From assembly GCF_000687475.1 (NCBI RefSeq), contig NC_057316.1, positions 2,914,001-2,978,000 on the forward strand: a stretch of 64,000 nt of DNA. Reading direction: 5' to 3'. The stretch comes from Ustilaginoidea virens (taxonomy: Eukaryota; Ascomycota; Sordariomycetes; Hypocreales; Clavicipitaceae). Both the position numbers and the translations under genes were made by a program. Below are positions 1 through 11,276 of the stretch, piece after piece (positions within the stretch are counted from its first letter, which is position 1; each line of letters starts with the position of its first letter). The notes below the pieces were generated by a model. It ran no database searches, had not been told where the DNA came from, and worked only from the letters and a program-made list of their open reading frames with translations.

Positions 1-1359
1 CTCATTTTTCCCCGTGGTGACACCATACACACCGTGCAAGAGCAGCTTTCCAAACGACTCCACCTTATGGGACTTCCAATCGTCTACTCTTGTAATCAGC
101 TCCTCGAGAGACTCGTCCAGAAGGTCGCGGTTCACGGCCTCGTTGGCCTTGAAAAGAACCCGTTCGGCGGCATCGCATCCGGTACAGAGATCGTCCTTGA
201 CCTCTTCATCTTCGGATTTCTTGGCCAAATCTTTCAGCAGCAGAGGGTACTTGACTAGGCGTTGCATGGGTTTGAGCAAAAATCCATCCAAGGTGTTGAA
301 GTCGGCAGCGACCGGATGGTCCGATTGCTGAATCTTGTCAAACACTAGGTTGGCGATCTGGGCAGCCTTGCGCTGATTGGCGATGAAGGGTTGGTAAATG
401 TCAAAGGAATCCTCGTAGAAGCAAAACGGGGCGCCCCAACGCTGCACGGCTTTGGGCATGGAGTTTGTGGTTTCGACCCGGATGAGGAACCGTCGCTGGA
501 AATCGAGAATGGCGTTGATGTTGAGGAATATTTGATGCACGACGTCACCGGGGATGAGGCCCTTTTGCTCCAGCATCTTTTTCAGGTCGTGCAGGTTTTC
601 CAAGTCCTGTACGTACTTGCGCTCGGTGTCGACCAGTTCCTTCACTATGTGGTCTCGGTAGCTCATCTGCGAGCCTCCGGTTGCCGCGGCCTGTTCATCT
701 TCGGGGTAGGGCTGAAGCTGAAGCAGCAAGCCACGCTGCTCAGCCAAGTCAAGCACGTAGTGGACCACCTGTATGACCTTGACGAAGCCGCTCGTGTCGG
801 TTCCCATCAAGTCGGTAATCACAAAACTCTGGGCAGGAGGCACCTGCAGTTCCTTCATGCATGCTTGCACGAACTTGAACACGGCGATCTTGGACTTCTT
901 GGCTTCTGATGCGTTGGTGTCCTCAACCTTGAGGGGCTCCGTCGGCTGCAGAGAGTTGTATATTGTGAGAAGGGGGTAGCCGGTGCGGAGGAGGTTCCAT
1001 AGCGGATCGACTGGATCTGACGGGTCGAGCTGGTCTAGAAAGGGCGCGAAATCAGGCACTTGGCTCAGCCGCTGTTTGAGGGAAACGCAAATCTGGTAGA
1101 GAGACCGCGACGCGTCAGCTTTTTGGTTAATGATGTTGGACGTTGCCATGACAGGGCCGCCATTTTGGGCTGGCACGACCGTGGCGGCGCTGCCCAGCGA
1201 GCTCAACGACGTCGTCGAGCCAGCGTACGCCGTCGAACCCGACAACTGGCTGCCGCGGGGCGCACTGCTCATTTTGTTCGGTTGCAGGATGTTGAAGCCG
1301 CTCTGGTTGGACTGAAAGACCGGAGCGGTATTATTTCGAAGAAGAGGAGCATGGGCCAT
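1..1359 (-). CDS. cdc24: Cdc24-type Rho guanine nucleotide exchange factor, 3' end cut by window
   Basis: This is the exchange factor that loads Cdc42 with GTP at sites of polarised growth in fungi. The 453 residues in the window form one open frame from ATG at 1357-1359 to the left edge, with no stop. After a Ser/Ala-rich N-terminus, residues of about 85-208 match the calponin-homology-like region typical of Cdc24 (for example DPLWNLLRTGYPLL and VHYVLDLAEQRGLL). A Dbl-homology domain follows from about 232 (MSYRDHIVKELVDTERKYVQ) and includes the conserved helix FLLKPMQRLVKYPLLLKDL. The window ends just where the PH domain should start, so the PH and PB1 domains lie outside. No intron is apparent. 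The CH-plus-DH order separates Cdc24 from other fungal RhoGEFs such as Rom2. The assignment rests on motif recognition and is secure. Confidence 0.95.
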   Translation of the reverse strand, partial: MAHAPLLRNNTAPVFQSNQSGFNILQPNKMSSAPRGSQLSGSTAYAGSTTSLSSLGSAATVVPAQNGGPVMATSNIINQKADASRSLYQICVSLKQRLSQVPDFAPFLDQLDPSDPVDPLWNLLRTGYPLLTIYNSLQPTEPLKVEDTNASEAKKSKIAVFKFVQACMKELQVPPAQSFVITDLMGTDTSGFVKVIQVVHYVLDLAEQRGLLLQLQPYPEDEQAAATGGSQMSYRDHIVKELVDTERKYVQDLENLHDLKKMLEQKGLIPGDVVHQIFLNINAILDFQRRFLIRVETTNSMPKAVQRWGAPFCFYEDSFDIYQPFIANQRKAAQIANLVFDKIQQSDHPVAADFNTLDGFLLKPMQRLVKYPLLLKDLAKKSEDEEVKDDLCTGCDAAERVLFKANEAVNRDLLDESLEELITRVDDWKSHKVESFGKLLLHGVYGVTTGKNE

Positions 1360-2641
1360 AGCAAGTTACTCCATCCGTCAGAGGAAGGACGACAGAAAAA
1401 AAATGTCCCGGGAGGCGGCGAACTTTGGAAGGGGGGAATCGCACGCTTTGGCGAACAATAGAGGGACACACAATGTTTGTCGTCGTTGGACGGAGGAGGG
1501 TTTAGTTGCGTGACAGCGGAATGCGGGACAGTGGAGGAACGGCGGCGTCGTTTCGTCCACGAGGGCTTGTCGGTGGTTTGTCAAAGCCTCCCTTTTAGTG
1601 TGAAGTGGTCTCGCGTCATCCGCACTTTGGTCGGCCGGGGGGGGGGGGGGGGGGGGGGGGGGGCAACTGTTTCTTTTCTTTTTCCCCGTTTCTTTGCCGG
1701 TGGGTGCTGAAGAGAATTGAAACCCCAACTAGCCCGTGTCTCGAGACGCTCCTTGGGTCAAGATGTGTTGATGTGTTGCCAGACAGAGGATGGATGAGAA
1801 GGGGTCGGGGGTATCCTTTTCGAGCACCCCTACGTATCCGGAGGCAACTAGGACAGGCCAACTGCGAATAATAAGATCAATTTGATGGCTTGTTGCCAGA
1901 CCAGCCTGCCGGGTACAGAAACTTGTGCGGCAAGCAGCAAATGTGGCGAAAATTGACTAGCAGATGGGGCGGGTGAGTCGAGGCCAGAAGGTCTTGAAAG
2001 AGCAGGGCGGCCCGTCAGAGTTGAAGATGAAGCTGAGGGTGCTGCAGGCGACGACGATGCAGGCGCAAGTGTCTGGTCCGTCTGGTTCTCTGGTTCTCTG
2101 GGAGGGCGGAAGGGGGGTGGAAGGGGGGCTGGGGGGGGGGGGGGTGCGTGGTGGCAGCTCAGCACCGATGAAGCGGTGGAGGCCCAGTGCGTGCTGGTTT
2201 TTTTTCTTTTTCTTTTTTTTTTCTTCGTAGCGCACAAGTCGGTCGAAAGGGTCAACTCAAATGGTGGCTCGTGAAAGAGTGGAGACTCGCAGGGCGAGGG
2301 CGAATGGAGACTGAAAGACGGGCTGAACAGGCTGGACTCGGCTGTACTATGTAAGCGGCACGTGTCCTTGACCGTTACCGTTACCGCAAAGGCTGGGGGC
2401 AAGCACGAGCTGAAGAAGGCCTGGCCGTGGTGTGCTAGGGAGGCACTTTTTGGGGGTCTGGTATGTACCAGCTCTTGGGTTAGTGGGTGCCTCCTAACTC
2501 GCTACCTTATGTAACTCGGGTAGGTACTTGGCCAAGGTACATACCTACATACATGTAGGTACCCAACGCAACGCAACGCAACGCAACGTCTCGGCTCGGC
2601 AACTCGGGCGAGAGAGCGGAGAAAGACCCAAGTCGGGTCAG

Positions 2642-2724
2642 GTCGAATCGTCGAATCGTCGAAACGTCGAATCGTCGAAACGTCGAAACGTCGAAACGTC
2701 GAAACGTCGAAACGTCGAAACGTT
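2642..2724. repeat. 8-bp tandem array, unit GTCGAAAC with GTCGAATC variants
   Basis: About ten head-to-tail copies of an 8-bp unit. Early copies mix GTCGAATC and GTCGAAAC, and later ones are uniform GTCGAAAC. Each junction of uniform units makes an ACGT core. It lies about 1.3 kb upstream of the cdc24 start, directly after an AACGC array. Confidence 0.9.
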
Positions 2725-5240
2725 GGGAAAACTTGGAAAACTGTGAAAAGGTTCAAAAGGGTTGGTGGATGATGAATGGATGATGGATGATGGATGATGA
2801 TGGGTGATGGGTGATGAATCATGGATCATGGATCATGGATCATGGTGAGGCCCAGCAATGTGAAAGAAAATGAAGAGAGGGAAGAAAAGGCAGGGCAGAC
2901 GGACGCTGAGTGTGAGTGGAAAGCCGCAAAGTCAATTGGATGTTTGACTTGTCGAGCGGCCGCAAAGGCCCTGGAACGCATCAATGTTGAACCCAGCGCG
3001 CACGGCGGCTGCAAGTTGGCGCCACAGCCATCGAGCGGGTGCAAAGCAAAGCCTCCCAAGCCTGTGCTATGTCCAGTCATGTGCATGTGAGCTGGTACAT
3101 GTAGGGACATCAAACCGACCAGCACTGGAACGTTGGGGAATAGCAGCCGGCGGCCACTGGATGACTTGGCGGACCAAGCACTGCGCACCGTGCGTGGATG
3201 GATAGGATAAGGCAAGGCTGGCAAGATTTGTTCAAATAAAAAAAGAGGCACCAACTCGGAGAGGATAAGCGAGGCCACGCCATCGCCGGGAAAATGAAAC
3301 GGTCTCATCTCGTGAGGTCTGCGACATGGGTGCGAGGAAAGATACATGTGCGTATGTGTGAACAGGTCTGGTCTGGTGCCTGCTTGGCCGGTGATGCTGG
3401 AAGCTCCCAGCCAAGTCTGTGCTGTGCTTAAGAAGCTGCTGGCTGGGGTCAATCTGGCCGGCACCAGACGGCAGTTGGGCGGCTTCCATCAATGCCCCAG
3501 CCATCAGCGGCCAAATTGCTGCCGTCAATGTCAAGTCCATACATGTAAATACCAGACATCAAATTGACAGTGCAAGTAACCATCCAGTCAGTCACTACCA
3601 GACCAGACCCGCAGCGAGCGCTGATACGTGACTGGTACGTACCAGACTTGTACCAATCTGCCGCTGCCAGCCGTCTGGTGGCTACATACCTCCTAGTTGA
3701 CCTTATGTGGACATTGACCGTTACGCCTGGCGCTTTGTCCTGCGCCAAGGCCTGGTCTGGTGCTTGTTGGGCTGGGTCTGGTCGGCAGGGTTAAGCTGGT
3801 CTGGTCTGGTCTGGTTGGGCTGCAACTATTGACGGATTCGGATTGAGTCCTCCCGTGCAAAGTTCAATTGAAACTTGTTGAAATGCATCCAGAACCAACT
3901 CCCCCCCTTGAGCGACAGTAAAACCGCACGCTCTCGTTCGTTTCTAGCAGGTAACAGCCAGCTGACGGATTGACACTGTTGCGGCTCCCTTTTCATTCAC
4001 GTCTTGGCTTCATGGAGGCGGAAGCCATTGAACATTACGACTGGAACCAACCAACCCTCACCGTTGTTCCCACTAGCGTGCAGCGTGCAGCGCCCAGTGC
4101 CCCATTGTGCCCTGGACTTCAGGCACAGGCCCTGTGCCTGCAGTCCAGCATTGGAGCCAGAGGCCAAGGGGGCACGTTGCGCAGAAACGCGCGGCGCCAG
4201 CTGCTGCTTCATATGAGCTAAGCCAAAAAAAAAAAAAAAAAAAAAAAAAACGATCATTATTGTCTGGTCAATATGTACCTAATGTACCAGGCCTAACACC
4301 AGACCCCACCGCTGAGCTTCGTTGCCCGCTGCCAAGTGTGTGCGGTGTCTGGTGTGTGTGTGGGTACTCGGTACTCGCGTCTCTATTGACTGGTTCGCTA
4401 CATGTACGGACTACCGAGGAAGGAAATTTCACTGCTCCAAACAAACATTGAACCTTTATAAAACGCAGCGCACACATACGAGACCTGGTACCGAGCACTG
4501 CGGCAAAAGTCGAATATGGCAAGCTCTCGGGATCAAGACACCGTCAGTAGTAAAAGGCTGAACGAAATTGATTGAGCCGCTGATGAGTGGTGTTGTTCTG
4601 AAGCAGAAAAACGCAAGAAACCAGCAAGGGGCGCGCGATTCGTCTGCCGGTGCGGACGGAGCGGAGCACCCCATGTACAGGTACGAGGTACAGTACGCAG
4701 CTTCAAGCGACACCTGGCATGGCCGACCAATCGCAACCCCGTCGCTGCACTCTTCAGGACAGTCGGGACGCAGAATAAATGTTGCATTAGGTAATGTAGT
4801 TTGACAGCGCGGCTGCCCGGGCAGCCACACGTGCCACAATGATTGACACCAGCAGACCGACAGTGGCATGTCATCATGTCCACAGTCCGTCCCTTGGAAG
4901 GCGGCCACATGCTGGCAGCTTCGAAGGGTCAATGCTTCCAATGTTTATCTATTTCACCGGTCTAAAACCCCCCGGGCAATAGCAATGATGCGATGAAAAA
5001 ACCACCAGCATTCAATGTAAGCCGGCCGCCATGCATACAAGTAAGGTATATAATAGCCTTTAACGTGGGGAAAACCGTCAACCACCTTACCTACATAATG
5101 TCAACAGCCCCTGCCCGAGAATCACAGTTTCACAGCACCGTCCGTCTGTCATTGGAGGGGATCAATGGTTGCCAGGCCATGTCTGCGGACTACTAGTGAA
5201 CCCCAGAGCAACAATCAGAGAAAAGGATCAATATTAACAG

Positions 5241-5293
5241 GACCAGACACGACCAGACACGACCAGACACGGCCAGACACGACCAGACACGAC
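5241..5293. repeat. 10-bp tandem array, unit CCAGACACGA
   Basis: Five near-identical copies of ACCAGACACG in a row, one with a single-base change. Related CCAGAC/GTCTGG words recur across 3.3-5.4 kb without forming an array. Confidence 0.9.
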
Positions 5294-5485
5294 CGAGTGA
5301 AACGCCCGGCGGGCAACCATCGCAAGCACTGAATAGCGCCAGGCCAGGTTGACGTCTTTGCCAGAGCTGACAACACCAGACAACATTGAAAAGGACCAGA
5401 CCGACCACAAGCAGGCTGGGCACGCATACAAGGAGGTAGCTGCGACCAGTCTACCGCTACGTCTGTACGGAGTGCTGCACCGTGC

Positions 5486-5518
<33 letters not shown>

Positions 5519-6830
5519 TAACAAGGTTCGTTGCTCGGCTTGCTCTTGTACTTTGTCGCGATTGCATTGCCAGTATCGCGTCAGATGGATGGCTCTAACC
5601 TTTGGGAAAAGCCTCGACGGAATGCTCCTTGTTTTTTTTGCCCATGTCATCCTGAGAGCAGACCTGGTCACGCCATTCCCCAAACGCTGGGCTCTATTCC
5701 GGCCGGGAGTCGCAACGCCGCCTTGTCGTAACCGCGCGGAAACTGGGCGGATTTAATGGCTGCCTCGTGGCAGGCAACCTGGTTAGTAGAGCCAGCTCCG
5801 CGACACCGTATGCTTCCTCGGCGACTGGACCGATTAAACAAGTGGCCCGAGGGTATTTGAAACAAGGTCAAGGAGTCGTCGCAAACCGGGAGTGCAGTGA
5901 CATCCCATCCCCGCCCATGAGAACTGTATACAACCCGTTCTCTGGGTTGTTTTGTTCACGCGTGCAAAGCCGGCTACTGCTTTCATTGCCGCCAAGCTTG
6001 AGTGGTTGGAAAGATGTCAGCATTCATTTCGTGCGTCGGAATCAAGGCCGTGGAGGCCCGTTTAAACTTGGGGTTGTAACAGCCGGCCTTGACCAGCAAC
6101 GCCGTCTTGGACTCTTGTTGGTTCTTTCTAATATCTTGACTTTGGCAGCTCAAGACGTTTTGGAGGTCTGACGCGGGGGGCCGCCACCAATCAGACGCCG
6201 CCTCCGTGTCGGCGCCTAACCAGAATCAGTGAAGCACCAAGACGCAACTCGCATGCCGGTCAACTGCCAATCACCTGCCTGCGCCTGCCAGTCCCCCCCC
6301 CCCCCCCCTCCCCCCACCTCACCTCTCCTCACCTGTCAAGTCTGGTTGGCTCGCCCTCCCTCGTGCCTCTCTGTCCATGCCAACCTATTGCCATTGTAAC
6401 CCAACTCCATCAGCTACTTTGCCAAACCGTTGCAGCGCCCCCCCTCCCCCCCCCTCCCTTCCAGACTGCTCAAGGTCTGCCATCGTCAGGACTCAGGACC
6501 CGTTGCCATCTCCTAGGGTGAGAGCAGCCACCCGCGCCCGTTGACTCTGCCTCTGCATCGGGGGTCAAGTCACTCGGTCCGCTCCGTTTCCAACTTCGCA
6601 GCGTCTAGACTCCCAGAGTCCTCAGCGTACAAACACCGGATCACCGGATCCTGATGCAGCTTCTGACCTTTGGTAGACGGCTGACAGCATTGCCTCGACT
6701 CCCGACCTACGCGAGATCAACGTTGGCGAATATTGCCGCCAGCATCTCTCGTTGGCCCCATGGTCTTGATTTCGCATCCAGCCTAAAACATACCAGATCC
6801 TAAAACACTTCTCGCCTACCTAGCAAATCA

Positions 6831-9800
6831 ATGTTTGGGCCACGACTCATGGCGAAACACGAGCAGCCGCCGAAGATGGATACCTTCTCTCCAGCTCATC
6901 AGCCAGACGAGGGTTATTCGGAAGACCCGTTAAACCCTACCGTTCACTCGAGTTTGGCTGTCGCTTTGGCAGCTTTACAGTCACCTGCTGATCTGCCGTC
7001 ATGGCTCGCAACCTACGCATCTTTGCTGCCAGTATCGGTCAAAAAGGGTAAGGCGCAAGCATCAACCTGGGGTTTCTCGGAAACTTTTTCTTCTTCTTCT
7101 TCTTCTTCTTTTTCTTCCCCTTGTTTTGAAACGAAACTTACTCGAGACTTACGCCAGAACTTACACTCGTACTCCTCAACGACTTGCCCACTTCTGCCAT
7201 TGCTGAGATTGTTCAACGCCTGAATCCACGACTTTACATCGACTTTGTCCAGTATCTCCCAGTCGAAATCTGCCTTAAAATACTGGGTTATCTGGATCCT
7301 GTTTCCCTAGTCCAAGTCGCTCGGACCTGCCGAGCGTGGTGTGAACTTGCGCTGGATCGAAAATTATGGGAGAGGTTGTACTACCTTGAAGGGTGGAAAG
7401 CCGTTCCCAGCGAAATCGAATCGTCGGAAAGCAAAATCAACGCAGGCCTCAACGTTTCCATCGGCCATCCCCATCGAATACAGAATGCCGATGGCCAGAC
7501 CAATAAGATTCGGGCCATCAGCAATGATGACTTTGATCCGTGCCACGGCGGGCAAGACCATGTCGGCCTAGGTGGCAGAAGCATCTTTGGAACGCCCGCC
7601 TCGTCCTTCTCCCCAACACGACCTCTCATGTCTCTCAATGGAGGCCATGCTGCCGTGGACGCCGACGCCGACTTTGCGCCAAGTCCTGCGTTGTTCAAAG
7701 GCAAAGGCGTCGACAGAAGCTCTTACCCTTCAAATGTGATACGTGTCAAGCGTAAGGAGCCAGGCGGGACTCCAGAGCCGTCTCTCCCTCCCGTGTTACC
7801 AACAGACAACCCTAGAATCATGACGCGATCGACGTTGTGGGCTTGGGATGCCAACAGCTCTCGATATCGCATGAACTGGAAGTATCTGTACAGCATGCGG
7901 CGACGACTCGAGTCCAATTGGGAGCTCGGAAAATTCACCACGTTTCAACTGCCCCACCCTCACTATCCCGAGGAAGGACATCAGGAATGCGTTTACACTT
8001 TGCAGTTCGACGCTGATTACCTAGTGAGCGGCAGCAGGGACCAGACAATGCGCATCTGGAACATCCATACGCGGAGGTTGGCCCGCCCGCCCCTCATCGG
8101 ACACTGTGGATCAGTTCTCTGTCTTCAATTCGATGCGAGTCCTGAAGAGGACATTCTCGTCTCAGGTAGCAGCGACTCAAACGTTTTCATCTGGAAGTTC
8201 TCGACCGGCGAATTGGTCCAACAAATTACCAAGGCGCACCGTGAGTCGGTTCTCAATGTCCGTTTTGACGCAAGGATCCTTGTCACCTCGTCCAAGGACA
8301 AGACCATCAAGATCTTCAATCGACGGCCGCTCCGGTTTGGGGAGCTGGGATATACGACGAGCGACTTGGCCTTCAATCCCGCGGGCCAACCTGTCAAATC
8401 CTACGGATACGAACCCGATCTCGCGCAGGAGCTGCCTCTTAAGGAGCCTTATACTATAATTGGACGCCTGGAGGGACACAGTGCCGCCGTAAACGCCATT
8501 CAAGTCATGGGCCGTACAATCGTTTCCGTGTCGGGAGACAGAAATATCAAGGTCTGGGATTGGCCGGACCAGCTGTGTCTGCAGACCATCCCTGCCCACG
8601 ACAAGGGCATTGCCTGTGTCGAGTTTGACGGGAGACGCATCGTCAGTGGCAGCAGCGATTATGAAGTATGCATTTTCGACGCCCTGACCGGCTTGAAGGT
8701 TGCTCAGCTGCGCGGACATGCCCACTTGGTGAGAACTGTGCAGGCAGGGTTCGGCGACCTGCCGTATAGCAGGTTTGAGGATGAGGCGGTGGCAAAGACT
8801 GTGGATTCAGACTACTTCAAGGCTGTCGAGGCCGGAAATATTCTCCAAGGCGCCGAAAGAAGAAATCGGCGTGCCAGGAGGGCTAACGCTGGAAGTTCCA
8901 GGCCATCTGATGTGCAAGCGTTTGGGGCCAAGGTGCCTCCGGGCGGCGGTGGCGGACGCAAGTACGGGCGGATAGTCTCCGGTTCATATGACCAGAGCAT
9001 CATTATTTGGAGACGAGACAAGGAAGGTGTCTGGAAGCCTGTCCACCATCTTCGCCAGGAGGAAGCTGCCGCAGCGGCGCAAAGAGACATGGCCTCGAGA
9101 ACGCTTCAGCCCACGCCCCAACCCCTCGTGGCTCAGCCCGAGGCCAACATCACGCTGCACCCATCCGTACTGCCTTCCACCGCTGGCTCCTCGTCGTCAT
9201 TGCCCAGAAGTAGAAGCCAGGCCTCGACCGGCTTTGCTCAGGTTATGCGGGATCCCTACAACGGACCCCAGGGATCTAACGGAATGTACATGCACTTGAT
9301 CGATCAAATCATCCCGCTAGGCCCGGAAGCACTGGAACAGGCCCTGGCAAGCTGTCCTGCCCTGCTCGGCCATCACAACTACATGCAAACTGTCATTGAT
9401 CGAGAAGAATCCTCCCTCGTACGCGCCCAGCTCAGAAGAGTGATAGCCGCATCACTGGCATCCGTTCAAACCGGGGCGCAGGTGTCAAGAACACACCCGT
9501 CCAGTATCTCGGCTGTGGCAAGCTCATCCGAGGCTGGTCCCTCTGTTGTCACGCCTGGTCCCCGGCCTGGATCAAGGCCCGCGGACAGCGAGCCAGCGAG
9601 CGTGGCGTTGGGAGATGGCTCTAGACCAGGAGCTTCGTCAGCTGCTGCTGAACCTACGACAGGGTCAGCGCCGTCTCTGGTGCCGGCAGCCGCGATGCCG
9701 ACAGCCCCGATCCCTATTCCACCACCCCTACCAACCCCGGTTCCTGCAGCCGCTCAGCCAACTCAACCACTACCGCCTGCACATCATCACCCGCACATAG

Positions 9801-9958
9801 CGGCGGCTGAAAATGCCCCGGCGAGGGTTTTCAAGCTCCAGTTCGACGCTCACAAGATCGTATGCTGTAGTCAAGCACCTGTCATTGTGGGCTGGGACTT
9901 TTGCAACGGAGATGCAGAACTCGAGGAAACAGCACGACTCTTTGGCACAGTGGATTAA
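6831..9958 (+). CDS. fwd-1: F-box/WD40-repeat protein, SCF substrate receptor, FWD-1-like
   Basis: Probable substrate-recognition subunit of an SCF ubiquitin ligase. Exons are 6831-7047 and 7158-9958; the GTAAGG...CCAG intron joins SVKK to ELTLVLLNDLPTSAIAE in frame. The product is 1,005 residues. An F-box lies at about 105-145 (YLPVEICLKILGYLDPVSL). WD40 blades run from about 346 to 690 with repeated LVSGSRDQTMRIWN-type strands. A low-complexity Ser/Pro/Ala stretch of about 270 residues follows. A last blade-like segment (VFKLQFDAHKIVCC...VIVGWDF) sits at the extreme C-terminus. Length and layout fit Neurospora FWD-1, the beta-TrCP-like receptor that degrades the clock protein FRQ. That orthology is my inference; another F-box/WD40 class (Met30, Cdc4) is less likely because those lack the long insertion. 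It is convergent with Vps60 downstream. Confidence 0.85.
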
Positions 9959-10637
9959 AACCCGCTGTACATGGAAAGTCTCTCTTTGGCAAGATACATG
10001 TAAGATGCCGTCTTTTTTTTTTCTTCTTTTTCTCCCCCTTCACGGCGCTTGATTCTAGAGAAAGTCTGTTCGACGAAATATATGTAAGATACAGTTCTTT
10101 TTCCTTCACGGCACTTGCTTAGGACAGTCAAAGAAACATGACGAAAATGGACCTGAAAACAACGGTACCGCGACATCAGATTGAGTGGCGTTTGTCCTCT
10201 TTTCTAGAGCCACACGGGGCATCGAAACTGCCTGCTATTACTTTTACTACTACTCCGTACAGCTACTACTACGGTGGGGGCAGCAGGGGGTTTTCTCCGG
10301 GCCTTGTGTTGACCTTGGCGACGCATGGAATATGGAATGGGGATGAGGTCAACGAGACATGGTGACGGGACACAGCACTCACCAGACACCTCATTGCCAG
10401 TAGACTCTCTTAACGCATAGTGTATTGAGGCTGATAGCACAGCCTCGCACGCAAACATGGGATAGTGGATGCTATGATGTAAGACATGACCTCTGCACAA
10501 GACTATTGCAAAAAAAAAAAAAAAAAAAATCTCCAGCATACGACTGAAGGAATGGAAAAAGTTTGCGGTTATCTAGTGTATATCCATCCATCCACCCGCC
10601 CGCCCGTCCGCCCGCCTGCCTGCCTTTGTGCAAAGCT
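9959..10637. other. Convergent 3' intergenic region
   Basis: Lies between the stops of the F-box/WD40 gene and Vps60, and presumably carries both 3' UTRs and polyadenylation signals. It holds a 20-base A run (10510-10529), one TACTCCGTA word (10251) and a degenerate CATC/CCGC repeat (about 10584-10625). No gene is seen. Confidence 0.7.
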
Positions 10638-11276
10638 TCAGCCTGCAGCCTCCTTGACCTTATCCTCCATCTGATGCGGCTCGTCCACAAATTCAGGCGC
10701 CACTTCATCTTGCAGGAATCCCGGAACGGCGCCGCCCATGTCCATGTCCAGCTCCTGCTCCAAGCCCAAGGCCTCGAGCTCCGCGTCCAGCTCGGCTTCA
10801 TCCACCTCCTCGGGTACGTCGTAACTTCGGGCCAGGCTCTCCTGAATCTCGTTGCCCACGTCCAGGAGATCAGCCATGTCGTCCTGCAGCCTCTCGATCT
10901 TGTCAATGTCGATTTTGCCGTACTGCCTCCTCAGCTCCTTGTTGGTCGTCTTCATGGCGTCCACCTGGGTCATGACGTTTTTCAGGTTATCCTGCATGCT
11001 GGAGGCTTGCTCCATGTTCCAGACCTGTCCCTCGAGCTTGTCCTTCTCGGCCTCGTAGGCCTTGCGGCGCTGGAGGACCTTGAGGGCCTTCTGCTTGAGG
11101 GCCTGCTTGCCGGGGCCTTCGCGCATTTTGGAGAGCTTCTCCTGGTAGGATGACAGCTCGCCGTTGAGGGCCTTGAGCTTGGTGTCGATGGACGCTATGC
11201 GGGTGTCGATGCTGGAAATGGCTCCGGAGAGGGTGGGCTTTGGAGCAGTGGTTCTGGCGCCGAAGAGGCGGTTCAT
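10638..11276 (-). CDS. vps60: ESCRT-III subunit Vps60 (CHMP5 family)
   Basis: A 212-residue, intronless protein starting MNRLFGAR, the characteristic N-terminus of Vps60/CHMP5. A Snf7-family helical core spans about residues 15-175, basic at first (KLKALNGELSSYQEKLSKMR) and then acidic toward the C-terminus (EEVDEAELDAELEALG). This is the usual charge layout of an ESCRT-III protein whose tail carries the MIT-interacting motif. In yeast, Vps60 binds Vta1 and stimulates the Vps4 AAA ATPase that disassembles ESCRT-III on endosomes. The length matches the family. The gene is divergent from the uncharacterised gene that begins at 12,459. Vfa1, a second Vps4 partner, lies 7.6 kb to the right. Confidence 0.95.
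   Translation of the reverse strand: MNRLFGARTTAPKPTLSGAISSIDTRIASIDTKLKALNGELSSYQEKLSKMREGPGKQALKQKALKVLQRRKAYEAEKDKLEGQVWNMEQASSMQDNLKNVMTQVDAMKTTNKELRRQYGKIDIDKIERLQDDMADLLDVGNEIQESLARSYDVPEEVDEAELDAELEALGLEQELDMDMGGAVPGFLQDEVAPEFVDEPHQMEDKVKEAAG

Larger units (their letters stand above)
1360..6830. other. 5.5 kb intergenic region rich in simple repeats
   Basis: No convincing coding exon was found on either strand between the divergent cdc24 and F-box/WD40 genes. It presumably holds both promoters. It contains a 27-base G run (1637-1663), a G tract at 2131-2144, an AACGC array (2564-2588), an 8-bp array (2642-2724), an ATGATGG-type array (2762-2844), TCTGG repeats (3796-3816), a 26-base A run (4225-4250), a CCAGACACGA array (5241-5293), a CAAG array (5486-5518) and C tracts near 6293-6308. 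The last 500 bases before 6831 are pyrimidine-rich, as in many fungal 5' leaders. Confidence 0.7.
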
